NCBI GenBank assembly: GCA_022448945.1
Contig: JAKVCV010000022.1
Location: 1 to 64,000, forward strand
DNA from: Saprospiraceae bacterium
Lineage (GTDB): Bacteria; Bacteroidota; Bacteroidia; Chitinophagales; Saprospiraceae
Length of the DNA: 64,000 nt
Direction of reading: 5' to 3'
A program made the translations under genes and the position numbers. How positions within the stretch are numbered: position 1 is the stretch's first letter; the number at the start of each line of letters is the position of its first letter. Of this stretch, positions 8,336-17,669 are shown piece after piece. The notes under the pieces are model-generated. The model made no database searches and was not told the origin of the DNA. It saw nothing but the letters and a program-made list of their open reading frames with translations.

Positions 8336-8815
8336 CTATATGAGTTTTCTAAATGATAATAAAATACCATCTGTGTCAACATAAATATGCTGGTTGGTAT
8401 CTATTTTTGTTCCTTTGAGTATTAATGGTTCGCCAATAATACCTACATTTCTTTTTATGCTTTTTACTGGGCAAGTGCCAATAGCTTTTATGCCAATATT
8501 CATTGAATTAATTTCTTTTGAGTCCCTTATACAACCATAAACTACAATACCTTCCCATTGATTATCAATAGCAAGTTTTGCTATATTATCTCCAATTAAA
8601 GCACATCGTTTTGAGCCGCCTCCATCAATAACTAGAACCTTACCTTTACCATTTTCAGCAAGTACTTTCCGCACATATGAGTTGTCCTCATAGATTTTAA
8701 GCGTTTCTACTTTTCCAGCAAAGTTTTCTTTTTTTCCGTATTGTATTAGATCTAAATTGAGCAAAACCAAATCTTCTGTATATTCATCCCAAAGGTCTGC
8801 AGTAATAATTTCCAT
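8336..8815 (-). CDS. rraA: RraA-family protein (RNase E inhibitor / HMG aldolase fold)
   Basis: A 159-residue protein that aligns along its whole length with E. coli RraA. Shared features include an N-terminal ADLWDEY-ED stretch, FAGKVETLKIYEDN, KVLVIDGGGSKRCALIGD, NQWEGIVVYG and a terminal D-x-DGILLS strand. E. coli RraA binds RNase E and lowers its activity. Related proteins are 4-hydroxy-4-methyl-2-oxoglutarate/4-carboxy-4-hydroxy-2-oxoadipate aldolases and oxaloacetate decarboxylases, which need an Arg-Asp pair followed by E/D. This protein has that pair (IRDSKE), so catalytic activity is possible. It lies 44 bp downstream of sbcC on the same strand. Confidence 0.82.
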   Translation of the reverse strand: MEIITADLWDEYTEDLVLLNLDLIQYGKKENFAGKVETLKIYEDNSYVRKVLAENGKGKVLVIDGGGSKRCALIGDNIAKLAIDNQWEGIVVYGCIRDSKEINSMNIGIKAIGTCPVKSIKRNVGIIGEPLILKGTKIDTNQHIYVDTDGILLSFRKLI

Positions 8816-8859
8816 TTTTTTTATTTAAGTTGTCTAATTCTAATGGTTAATTTAAAATG

Positions 8860-11800
8860 CTATAAAATTAATTTACTATAGCCCTGAGCATTTTTTTGCA
8901 ATTTGATTTGAACATTAATTCGCTCTTTTAGTGAGGTTACATGAGAAATTACTCCAATTGTCTTTTGGCTTTCTGATTGTAGGCTGTCAAGGGTGTTCAT
9001 TGCTTCTATTTGTGTTTGTTGATCAAGCGAACTGAAACCTTCATCTATAAATAGGCAATCTATGGCAACTGTACGTGATGCCATATCAGATAAACTTAAG
9101 GCAAGTGCAAGACTCACCAAAAAAGTTTCACCTCCTGAAAGTGTGGTAACGGATCTGATAATATTTCCTTGAAATTGATCGACTACACGAAGTGGGCCAT
9201 CATTTTCAGGCATCATAATTAGGTAGCGGTCCGTAAGTTTTTTAATCCTATTATTTGCATATACCAGAAGGTTCTGGAGGGTTAGTCCTTGTGCAAAATT
9301 GGCAAAATTATTACCATTTGCATCTCCAATAAAACTATTAAGTTTTTTCCATTTTTCAACTTTTGCATTCAATACTTTATTTTCCTCTTGTTTTTTTTCA
9401 ATACGTTTACAATTTTCGATGTCGATTTTAAGTTTTGCGTCAATCTCACTTTTTTGAGTGCTGATTTTTTTCAGTTCAACAGTGCTATCTTCTATAAGTT
9501 TGTTTAATTGTTCTGTAGTTAAGTCAGGGAATGCATCATTTTTTTGTCCTTTATTAATTGTTTTAAATAGGGAATTAATTTTAGTATTTAATTCGGTCTC
9601 TAGAACAATTATTTCATTTTTCTTATTATTGATTCTTTCATATTCATGTTGTGGAAGTAGGTAAATGTTTAATTCTTCTACATTTTGTAGCCCGGATTGT
9701 TTTACTTTGGTTAGAAGACTTTCAGAAAGCTTTTTAAAGAGTTTTATATGTTTATTCTTGATTTCATTTTCTTTATCAACAGCTGTTTTTAAAGATGCAA
9801 GACTTTTATTTTTATCATTAAATTGTTTTTGTAATTCCTGACAATCATCCTTAACGGATTTTCCTGAATAAATAGCATTTCTTTTTGTTTTTAGCACTCT
9901 GAAATCATTATATAGATCTCCAAGAGATTTATAATCCTTGATAATATCACTGTTGATTTTTAGTTCACTTAGAGAACTAACAGCAATTTCTTTTTGATTT
10001 AACTTCTTGTTTAAATTGAAAATTAATAATTCATCATAAGCAACTGGAAGAGGGAATTTTCCTGAATATGCTTCTTTACATTTTTGTAAGGATTTATTTT
10101 GTATTGACAAGTTCGATTTACTAGAGTCAATATTCTTCTGCAATACAGAAATGCTTCCTTTAAGTTTTGTGATTTGGTCCCTTAAAGATTTTTCTTCAGC
10201 AATTTCATCTGAAAGAGATATTTCTGTTTCTTTTATTTTTCCATTAAGTTCATTTTTTTTGTTTTCGGGAATATCAATATTAAAAGGGTGTTCTAGCGCA
10301 CCACATAAGGGGCAGGCCTCACCATCAACAAGTTCATGACGAAGATCTTCATATTTTGCAATCTTTATAGCATCAAGCTTTTTGTCTTGTAATAATTTTA
10401 ATTGATTTGTAAGTATTGTAATGAGTTTGTTTTTTTCTTCATATAACGGAACTTTTAAATTGAGCTCTTTTTCATTATTATTTAGTTCAATATGAATCTT
10501 TTCAATTTCTTTTTCTAAATTTTCAATATTTAAGAGTAACTGAGAAAAACTATTTATATACTCAGCCATTTTTCTTTCTTCGAAAAGGGCATTTCTGTAT
10601 TTTTCTAATTCGCTGTAATTCTGTTCTATAAAGCCTGCATCTTCGAGTTTTTGTTTTAGTTCTTCTTTATGTTCATCAAGAATTTTTATGGCTTCAATGG
10701 GGACTATATTATCACTGATCTTATCTCTAAGTATATTATTCAAATCATTTTTTCTGGTATTTATTCTATTTCGTTCTGTTTTGCCATTATCTTGTAATTT
10801 ATTTAATTCCGCATCTTTAGCAGAAACTATTTTGTCAAAGCTGTTAAGTTTGTCAATAATGTTTTTAGCGTTTATCTCATATCCTGTCAATTCCGAAGCT
10901 TTTGAAAGTACCTTATTAAGTTCATCTGAGATTTCTTTTTCTTTATTTATGTAATTTTCAAGATTTTCTTGAGCTGTATTTATCGCTTTTTGACTTTGTT
11001 TATATTTACTGAAATCAACCGCTAATGGGCTTAATTGGTTGTGTATACTAAGTTTTTCTAGTTTTGGTTCAAATGCTGTTTTTTCTTTTAGAAGTTGATG
11101 CTGTTTGTTTTTAACATTTTCAAGTTCAATTGTATTATCTTTTATGGATTTTTTAATTATTTGATTTTTATGAAGTTTCCGGAGTTCCTTTTCCATTTTG
11201 CTTTGTTTTCCCATTAAGGAATTCTGGGTCGATTGTAATTCTATTTTTTCTTCAGTATTAAGTATACTGATCGCTTCCCACTCTAATTTTTTAATTTTTA
11301 ATTGATCATTTAGTTCTTTAAATGTTTCATATGTGAGTTGTCCTAATTTTCTATATATAGAAGTTCCGGTAATATTTTCGAGTAATTGTCCTCTTTCATT
11401 TTTGTTGGCCTTCAAGAATTTTGCAAATTCTCCTTGAGAAAGAATGATGGATTTAACAAATTGGTCATATGTAAGGCCTATCAATTCTTCATTTTTAGCC
11501 GGAATTTTGCTTTTTAATAGATCAAAAGGAACTTCACCATTAAAAAGGGTCATTTCATAATCATTAAAGATACCATTTCTGTTTTTTGCTATCTTCCAGC
11601 TAGATGTATATCTTATATTCTTTATGTCATATACAATATTAGCGTATGCTTCATTAGTATTATGTGTTACTATAGATCCATTATTACTGATTCCTTTTTT
11701 TGAAATTTTACCCAAGCGAGGTACTTGATTAAACAATGCAAGGGTCATGACATCCAATAATGTAGATTTTCCGGAACCTGTAGGTCCGGTTATAGCAAAA

Positions 11801-11895
11801 ATACCACTGGAAGCTAGTGGTTCTTTATTAAAGTCAACACGATGTTCTCCTTTAAGACTATTGATATTTTTGAATGCTATACTAATGATCTTCAT
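8860..11895 (-). CDS. sbcC: Exonuclease subunit SbcC (Rad50-like ATPase)
   Basis: A 1011-residue SMC/Rad50-type ATPase. Walker A lies at about residues 40-47 (GPTGSGKS). Two long coiled-coil arms flank a zinc hook (EACPLCGALEHP, about 530). The ABC signature (LSGGETFLVSLALALSLSD) is at about 917, followed by Walker B (IDCLFIDEGFSSLD). With SbcD it forms the ATP-dependent nuclease that opens hairpins and trims protein-blocked or broken DNA ends in the cytoplasm. The start codon overlaps the stop of sbcD by 4 bp (ATGA), the usual coupled sbcDC order. The length is normal for the family and nothing appears missing. Confidence 0.96.
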   Translation of the reverse strand: MKIISIAFKNINSLKGEHRVDFNKEPLASSGIFAITGPTGSGKSTLLDVMTLALFNQVPRLGKISKKGISNNGSIVTHNTNEAYANIVYDIKNIRYTSSWKIAKNRNGIFNDYEMTLFNGEVPFDLLKSKIPAKNEELIGLTYDQFVKSIILSQGEFAKFLKANKNERGQLLENITGTSIYRKLGQLTYETFKELNDQLKIKKLEWEAISILNTEEKIELQSTQNSLMGKQSKMEKELRKLHKNQIIKKSIKDNTIELENVKNKQHQLLKEKTAFEPKLEKLSIHNQLSPLAVDFSKYKQSQKAINTAQENLENYINKEKEISDELNKVLSKASELTGYEINAKNIIDKLNSFDKIVSAKDAELNKLQDNGKTERNRINTRKNDLNNILRDKISDNIVPIEAIKILDEHKEELKQKLEDAGFIEQNYSELEKYRNALFEERKMAEYINSFSQLLLNIENLEKEIEKIHIELNNNEKELNLKVPLYEEKNKLITILTNQLKLLQDKKLDAIKIAKYEDLRHELVDGEACPLCGALEHPFNIDIPENKKNELNGKIKETEISLSDEIAEEKSLRDQITKLKGSISVLQKNIDSSKSNLSIQNKSLQKCKEAYSGKFPLPVAYDELLIFNLNKKLNQKEIAVSSLSELKINSDIIKDYKSLGDLYNDFRVLKTKRNAIYSGKSVKDDCQELQKQFNDKNKSLASLKTAVDKENEIKNKHIKLFKKLSESLLTKVKQSGLQNVEELNIYLLPQHEYERINNKKNEIIVLETELNTKINSLFKTINKGQKNDAFPDLTTEQLNKLIEDSTVELKKISTQKSEIDAKLKIDIENCKRIEKKQEENKVLNAKVEKWKKLNSFIGDANGNNFANFAQGLTLQNLLVYANNRIKKLTDRYLIMMPENDGPLRVVDQFQGNIIRSVTTLSGGETFLVSLALALSLSDMASRTVAIDCLFIDEGFSSLDQQTQIEAMNTLDSLQSESQKTIGVISHVTSLKERINVQIKLQKNAQGYSKLIL

Positions 11896-13118
11896 TCGTG
11901 TTCTTTTTCGTGGTGCATGTCAATTAATTCCTGGAAAACTTCAATGAGCAACGTTTTTTCATCATCGTTTTTAGCAGCTGCATCCAGCTTTTTACAAAAA
12001 ACATCTTTTACGTTCAAATCTTCTATGTTTGCTCCTTCTTTGAATAGATCAGCAGTATTTAATACTCCTTGTTCAAATTCTGTCCGAGTTTTTAAAATTT
12101 TAAATCTTTCTTCATCATCAAATTGATAAACGAATTCATCCAATTTAGTTAAAATAGAGGTATCACGGATTTTTTCTTTAATTTCTAGCTCAATAAACGC
12201 AGGCAATGGAAAAATATTCGTATAATTTTGTACTTCAGTCATCACTTCTTGAAGGGAGCCACTAATTTTTTTTAGTTCTCTTTGTTTCGGAATTTTGATA
12301 ATCTGAGGTTTACTAATAGTCTTGTTTTTACATTCAACGACCAAAATACATTTGTTGTCTTTTTTTTCTGAAAAGCTTAGTGCAATTGGTGAGCCAGAAT
12401 AGCGAATCATGGGGTTCTTATTAATAATCTGAGGTTGATGTATGTGTCCGAGAGCAACATAATTGAATACATCGGGAAAGATATCTGAAGATACAGCAGC
12501 TGAGTTTCCAACGTGTATTTCTCTTTCGCTTTCACTTCTATTTACACCTTGTGCATATAAATGCCCCATTGCAATAATAGGTGTTGAAGCGTATTTTTGT
12601 TCGCAAATTTTAGCTAGAGTAGCATAATGTTTTTTTATTCCTGCTCTTGTAGCTTCAGTTTTATTTTTAAATTTTTTGTCGCTTTCTAGTGTTCTCAAAT
12701 CTTTATCCCTCAAGAAAGGAACAGCAGCAACAACAAGCTTTAATTCACCATCTTTATCTTTTATTTCTATTAGTTCATCTTCTATATTATCTGTTGCACC
12801 CCCTATAATAGAAACATCAAGCATTTTGAGAATTTCACGTGGTGCATTCAACAGTCCAATAGAATCGTGGTTGCCACCAGTAATGATGATTTTGATGTCA
12901 GCACCAATAAGTTTTTTCAAAAAACGAAAATATATACTCCTGTCTTTAACTGAAGGATTTGCCAAATCAAAAACATCTCCCGATATTAATAAAACATCTA
13001 TCGAATTTGTTTTTATTGTATTCAATAACCATTCGAGAAAAAGATTCTGTTCTTCTTCCAATGGGTTTTTGTGTAAAACTTTACCGATATGCCAATCAGC
13101 AGTGTGTAGGATTTTCAT
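11892..13118 (-). CDS. sbcD: Exonuclease subunit SbcD (Mre11-like nuclease)
   Basis: A 408-residue metallophosphoesterase with all expected motifs: HTADWHIG (residues 5-12), LLISGDVFD (about 45), GGNHDS (about 81), MGHLYAQG and YVALGHIHQPQ, which supply the two-metal site. It is the nuclease subunit that pairs with SbcC. The ATG at 13118 gives the canonical MKILHTADWHIG start. The gene is the first of the sbcD-sbcC pair and overlaps sbcC by 4 bp. The C-terminal region is acidic and helical, consistent with the capping and SbcC-binding domain. Confidence 0.96.
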   Translation of the reverse strand: MKILHTADWHIGKVLHKNPLEEEQNLFLEWLLNTIKTNSIDVLLISGDVFDLANPSVKDRSIYFRFLKKLIGADIKIIITGGNHDSIGLLNAPREILKMLDVSIIGGATDNIEDELIEIKDKDGELKLVVAAVPFLRDKDLRTLESDKKFKNKTEATRAGIKKHYATLAKICEQKYASTPIIAMGHLYAQGVNRSESEREIHVGNSAAVSSDIFPDVFNYVALGHIHQPQIINKNPMIRYSGSPIALSFSEKKDNKCILVVECKNKTISKPQIIKIPKQRELKKISGSLQEVMTEVQNYTNIFPLPAFIELEIKEKIRDTSILTKLDEFVYQFDDEERFKILKTRTEFEQGVLNTADLFKEGANIEDLNVKDVFCKKLDAAAKNDDEKTLLIEVFQELIDMHHEKEHE

Positions 13119-13373
13119 GGCTTATAAAACAAAATCAGTTAATTTGTTTAAGAAAAGGCAAACAGAATAATCGTGGTAAAAATTAAATTAATCTCTGATG
13201 ATGAAATTAATATTTTAGCTTCAAAATTCACAAAAAAATGATCTTAAAAAACAATTGTTTTTCAAAATCATGAATATGTGCTATTTGCTAGTAGGAAATT
13301 ATTGTTTAAATAATATTTTCTGTTGAGAACTGCCTTTAAATTTTAGGTTGCCTAGTAATATTACGATATATAA

Positions 13374-14399
13374 TTAATAAGGTTTTATGTCAAATAATCT
13401 ACGGAAACGATATTCTAATTTACGAAAAAATGTGGGTTTGTAATCTTGATGCCAAGGTGGTACTACTTTTTGAATAACATAATCTTGCATTTGTTTTTCT
13501 TTCACCTTCTTTGCTTCTTGTGTGTTTATCTGTTCAACAAAATATGGAAAGAATTGGTATTTGTTTAAGATTAAATTCCTGGCTTCCTCTATTGCATCTA
13601 TGTTTTTTTCCCAGCTTTTATTAGCAATTGCTTCTTTAATTATTTTGAGTGATTCTTTAGGTTTTTTGGCATTAATTATAATCATTGATTCTTTAGGAAA
13701 ATATTCAAAAATATTTGGTGCTCCAGAATAGATTGGCATAGTCCAGGAAAGGAAACAGTCAGCAATTTTTTCTGTCCAATAGTGATCATAATAACTATTT
13801 TCAATAGCAATTGAATATTTGTATGGGTATAGAATTTCAAATTTATCGTCATTTGGCATAGGTCTTATACCTCTTCCATAAGTTTCAACTTTAAACCCGG
13901 ACTTGTCAAATTCTTTTAGTAAATTTATACGATCTGCATGACCAGGTTTCCAGGTTAAATTGGATGTAATACATGATACTTTATCAATTTTATTTTGATC
14001 ATTTTTAGGTAATGAAATAAGTTCATTGTATGTTTTTTTTATTATCCATGGGACTTTTGGATCTATTTTGATATGATCTTTTATCAAGTTTTTAGAATGT
14101 TGAGTGAAAATTTTATCAAACTGTTTATAAGTTGGTATTGCAAATTTGTTGTAGTTGATTGGAGGTTCTCCAGACACCAACCATTTGTTTCCAGGGTAAC
14201 ATCGAACTTCTAATTTTTCTAGTGGCCAATTAAAGACCATTAGATAATCAAAATCTTTTATATTCTGAGTTGTTTTTTCATCAAAAAAAAACTTCACATT
14301 TCCCCAAACACCATCTAATTTTGGGGTTTGACGCAACAAACTGTTTTCCCCATGCCAACCACAGTGTACTTTAACTCGAATTTGTCTTTTATCCATCAT
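13374..14399 (-). CDS. GT10-like (fucosyltransferase-type) glycosyltransferase
   Basis: A 341-residue protein. Its C-terminal half carries the GT10 pattern: an S-N-x-x-x-x-x-G-H-x-x-R segment, then YKYSIAIENSYYDHYWTEKI, then MPIYSGAPNIFEYFP. These motifs form the GDP-sugar site in bacterial alpha-1,3-fucosyltransferases and their relatives. The N-terminal half is much less conserved. No GDP-fucose synthesis genes are seen in the window, so the donor is uncertain. It is the last gene of a minus-strand polysaccharide set and is cytosolic or peripheral. Confidence 0.72.
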   Translation of the reverse strand: MMDKRQIRVKVHCGWHGENSLLRQTPKLDGVWGNVKFFFDEKTTQNIKDFDYLMVFNWPLEKLEVRCYPGNKWLVSGEPPINYNKFAIPTYKQFDKIFTQHSKNLIKDHIKIDPKVPWIIKKTYNELISLPKNDQNKIDKVSCITSNLTWKPGHADRINLLKEFDKSGFKVETYGRGIRPMPNDDKFEILYPYKYSIAIENSYYDHYWTEKIADCFLSWTMPIYSGAPNIFEYFPKESMIIINAKKPKESLKIIKEAIANKSWEKNIDAIEEARNLILNKYQFFPYFVEQINTQEAKKVKEKQMQDYVIQKVVPPWHQDYKPTFFRKLEYRFRRLFDIKPY

Positions 14400-14499
14400 T
14401 TTTTTTTTTCATGGGCAAAGGTAAGCATAAATATTTTTAGAAGGATTTTTTCTTAATATTTAGTTCTTAATAGATAAAATTCAATGTTTGAAACATTAG

Positions 14500-15573
14500 T
14501 TATTTTAAAATATCAACATAGGCTTCATAATGTAATTTGCCTACTTTTTCCCATGACCAGTTATTTTTTGCATACTCTAAGTTTTTGTTTCCATGACCTG
14601 ATATGGCTAAGGATTTGCCCTTGTTTAAACGCTCTTTTAAATTATTTAAATTTGAAGGATTGTACATAGGGTTTCCGGTTTCTTTCAGTATGTCTCCCAT
14701 GTTTCCTGCCGATGGGCCAATTACAGTCCTGCTAAAAGAAAAACCTAATGAAATTAGACCTGAATTTATTGAATCCATTCGCGGTGAAATTAATACATCA
14801 CAAGCATTCAAATATAATTGTATTTTATTATCTGGGATTGCTGGAAGAAATTTAAAAGTGTGCTTTGGAAATTTTATTTTGGTTAATAATTGTCTAATTT
14901 GTTTAAGAATGATGCGATTTCCATAAAATGGCCATTGTGCAACAAATAATAGATCATTTTTGTCTTCTAAAAGGGCTGCTATATTTTGAATTAATATTTT
15001 TTCTTTTTTATTTCTAATAGATCCTATAACAAGGTACATGAACTTATTCGGATTAATATTTAAAGCAGCACGAGCTTCAATTTTTGAAATTGTATTAGGT
15101 AATTTAGAGTACATTATAATCGGTGCAAAAAAGTGTTTCTGTTTTGTATACCAGTTGAATTCCCCATAAAATTCTTTATATTCATTATAGCTGAATTTTT
15201 CCATATGGAAAATAGCATCTGCAAAGCTAAATGCTGTTTTGTATAAAGCTGCATCAAGCTTTGTTTTTGTATGAGGAATTGCATTATGGCGTGTAATTAT
15301 GATTTTTTTTTCTTGAGTCTTGAGTTGTTTTAATCTATTGTTTAGTTTTTTGATATCATTTTCTGTTGGTATTTTCCAATCCACTAAAGCTTCTGGCCAA
15401 TGGATATGTATTATGTCATAATCTAGATTGTCAATTTCCCAAAAATCATTCAAATTTATATCAAGCTTAAACGTGCCTTCATGTTTAGAAAGGCCAAAAT
15501 CACGTGTAGCTTCCATCATTTCGTGAACACTTAGGTTCAACATATTATCTGGTAAAGTAGCTAGAATTTTCAT
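14500..15573 (-). CDS. GT-B glycosyltransferase, GT4-like
   Basis: A 357-residue protein with a GT-B layout. The N-terminal Rossmann half contains YDIIHIHWPEAL and KKIIITRHNAIPH. The C-terminal half contains FMYLVIGSIRNKKE, then FLPAIPDNKIQLYLNACDVLISPR, and a nucleotide-sugar E-x7-E-like region replaced by DSINSGLISLGFSFSR. This predicts a retaining transferase acting on a lipid-linked glycan. The start overlaps the stop of the upstream GT4 gene by 4 bp, so the two are co-translated. Donor and acceptor are unknown. The canonical second Glu of GT4 enzymes is not evident, so the subfamily is uncertain. Confidence 0.78.
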   Translation of the reverse strand: MKILATLPDNMLNLSVHEMMEATRDFGLSKHEGTFKLDINLNDFWEIDNLDYDIIHIHWPEALVDWKIPTENDIKKLNNRLKQLKTQEKKIIITRHNAIPHTKTKLDAALYKTAFSFADAIFHMEKFSYNEYKEFYGEFNWYTKQKHFFAPIIMYSKLPNTISKIEARAALNINPNKFMYLVIGSIRNKKEKILIQNIAALLEDKNDLLFVAQWPFYGNRIILKQIRQLLTKIKFPKHTFKFLPAIPDNKIQLYLNACDVLISPRMDSINSGLISLGFSFSRTVIGPSAGNMGDILKETGNPMYNPSNLNNLKERLNKGKSLAISGHGNKNLEYAKNNWSWEKVGKLHYEAYVDILK

Positions 15574-16778
15574 TTTTGTGATAAAATAAATTTAAACAGA
15601 CTTAGGTATGATTCTGCCTGAATTTTTAAATCATATTTTTCTACTGCATTTTGACGAATCCATGCCCTGTCGTATTTTGTTTTAAGTGATGTTATAATTA
15701 AATCTGCTAAGCAATTAGAATCGATTGTTGAACAAATTTCTCCATTCTTTCCTGGAATAATCATGTCTGGTATTCCCCCAATATCAAAACCAATCACTGG
15801 TGTTCCACAGCACAAGCTCTCAATTACCGTATTAGGTAAATTGTCTTCGATCGATGGAATCACAAAAACATCAGCAGCAGCATATGCCATAGCAATTAAA
15901 TTTTCATCTGATAGGTATCCAAGTTCATGTGATTTTTGTGGGTCAAGATTTAATTTATTTATATTTTTACCTATAATGGCTAGTTCTACATTTTTATCTT
16001 TTATTTTTTCTAGGGCATCTAGAAGATAATTTATTCCTTTACGTTTACCATCAACAGAAGCTGCTACAAATAAGATGATTTTTTTATCTTTAGGTATGTT
16101 CAATTGATCTCTGGCAAAGTCTTTAGTATAGGGTTTGAATATATGTGTTTGGATACCATAAGGTATAAGTTTATGTGTCGCATTTGGATAAAGTTCTTGA
16201 GCATTTTCTGCACAATTTTTTAACCAAATAGAGGGACTAACAATAGTAAAATGTTGATTTTCAAAAAGTGATTTTTTTAGTGTATATTGTTGTAGTATTA
16301 GATCTTTAAAACTATTTAAAGGAAATCCTTTCAAATAATGATATCCCCCTGTAAATAAAAGCATATCATGTAGTGTCCAAACAATGGGTTTTGTATTACT
16401 AGTAAAAAAAGAGGGATAGTCTAAAAAATTAGCAACCCAATGGATATTTATTATATCGGCCCAATTATAAAGATGGTGATCTTTAATATCATGAAGCGTT
16501 TCGCAAAAGCTAAATAGTTCATCTGATGGTCTTTTTTCTAAATTTTTCTTTCGTTTCTTATTGAATAAAAGTACTCTTGGAGCCTTTTTGAGCCGTTTAA
16601 ATAAAGTTCTTGGTTCATATACTTCTAAGAAAGGATAAATTTCTGGAATCTTAGTATTGTTTTTTTGTAATACCAATACTTTTGAGTTAACACCAATTGA
16701 TAATAAACCCTGATGAAGTCGAATACATGCATTTGCAGCACCGCCACTATTAGTTGTAGATAGGATTAAGATGTTCAT
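15570..16778 (-). CDS. GT4 glycosyltransferase
   Basis: A 402-residue GT-B glycosyltransferase. The N-terminus (MNILILSTTNSGGAANACIRL) carries the acceptor-side Gly-rich loop. The C-terminal domain has IILFVAASVDGKRKGINYLL, then AAADVFVIPSIEDNLPNTVIESLCCGTPVIGFDIGG, the classic GT4 donor site with the E-x7-E motif (E-D-N-L-P-N-T-V-I-E). A predicted peripheral membrane enzyme in glycan assembly. It overlaps the neighbouring genes on both sides by 4 bp, so it sits in the middle of a tightly coupled set with a methyltransferase and another transferase. Confidence 0.88.
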   Translation of the reverse strand: MNILILSTTNSGGAANACIRLHQGLLSIGVNSKVLVLQKNNTKIPEIYPFLEVYEPRTLFKRLKKAPRVLLFNKKRKKNLEKRPSDELFSFCETLHDIKDHHLYNWADIINIHWVANFLDYPSFFTSNTKPIVWTLHDMLLFTGGYHYLKGFPLNSFKDLILQQYTLKKSLFENQHFTIVSPSIWLKNCAENAQELYPNATHKLIPYGIQTHIFKPYTKDFARDQLNIPKDKKIILFVAASVDGKRKGINYLLDALEKIKDKNVELAIIGKNINKLNLDPQKSHELGYLSDENLIAMAYAAADVFVIPSIEDNLPNTVIESLCCGTPVIGFDIGGIPDMIIPGKNGEICSTIDSNCLADLIITSLKTKYDRAWIRQNAVEKYDLKIQAESYLSLFKFILSQK

Positions 16779-17665
16779 TTTTTAATAAATCTAGCTTGAA
16801 TTGTTAATCCTTTAAACTTTTTTGTTAAAAATGGTTTTACAATTTTTGCTAATAGAAAGAAGATTCTAAAAGGTATTAGTCTAAATTTTCTCTTCCAGCT
16901 TCGCATTAGATTCCCCTCAAAATAACTATTGTGCTCTTTATTCAGTGGAGAAAAAAGGACTTGCGCTGTTTCGATATTAAAAATTTTTTCTAAATTTCTC
17001 AGTGACTCTTCAGTCCATAGTCCCATATGGTGTGGAGGTAAATTTAATGTGTTTGATTCTAAATTTATAAAACTATCATTATTTGGAACACTAATAATCA
17101 TTAATCCCCCTGGTTTAAGACTCATTAAACTAGCCTCAATAAAACTATGTACATCAGCAATATGTTCAACAACTTGAAATGAACATACAATATCATATTT
17201 TTCTGGATTCTCTTTTGCATGTTCTTGAATCGATTGAAAATGAACATCTAAGCCTTTTTTTTGGCCATCATTAACAGCTTTTTTATTTAGTTCTAGTCCT
17301 GTGATTTCGAAACCTTTCTTACTAAGTGTTGACAAAAAACCAGCCGCCCCACAACCAATTTCTAAAATTTTTTCGTTCCCCTTTAAACTATCTAATACAA
17401 CCTGATGTTCCCATTTCCAATGTTGGTAGTAAAACTCCCATTTTTGGAGTTGTTCATAAAAATGACCATCGCCTGCAATATCATAGGGGTAAAAGAATTG
17501 ATATTTTGTGTCAACACATTCATATTTTTCCACTTGATTAAGATCATCAAAAAAAGTAGAGACATCTATATCAAATTGTTTTTGGTATGCCTCGATTATA
17601 CCAGGGCAGGAGATCTTGTCAATTTTCTTTGCTTTTTTTTCAATATTTAAGGGTGAATTGGGCAT
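16775..17665 (-). CDS. Class I SAM-dependent methyltransferase
   Basis: A 296-residue protein. The SAM-binding motif I is KILEIGCGAAGFLSTL (about residues 99-114), with the acidic motif II end at GLELNKKAV and motif III at YDIVCSFQVVEHI. Later SLKPGGLMIISVPN is the typical post-motif strand. The fold is that of small-molecule and sugar O-methyltransferases (UbiE/Methyltransf_23 type). Overlapping a GT4 gene by 4 bp and following a TylF-like gene by 4 bp, it very probably methylates the glycan being built here. The exact position is unknown. Confidence 0.82.
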   Translation of the reverse strand: MPNSPLNIEKKAKKIDKISCPGIIEAYQKQFDIDVSTFFDDLNQVEKYECVDTKYQFFYPYDIAGDGHFYEQLQKWEFYYQHWKWEHQVVLDSLKGNEKILEIGCGAAGFLSTLSKKGFEITGLELNKKAVNDGQKKGLDVHFQSIQEHAKENPEKYDIVCSFQVVEHIADVHSFIEASLMSLKPGGLMIISVPNNDSFINLESNTLNLPPHHMGLWTEESLRNLEKIFNIETAQVLFSPLNKEHNSYFEGNLMRSWKRKFRLIPFRIFFLLAKIVKPFLTKKFKGLTIQARFIKK

Positions 17666-17669
17666 GCTA

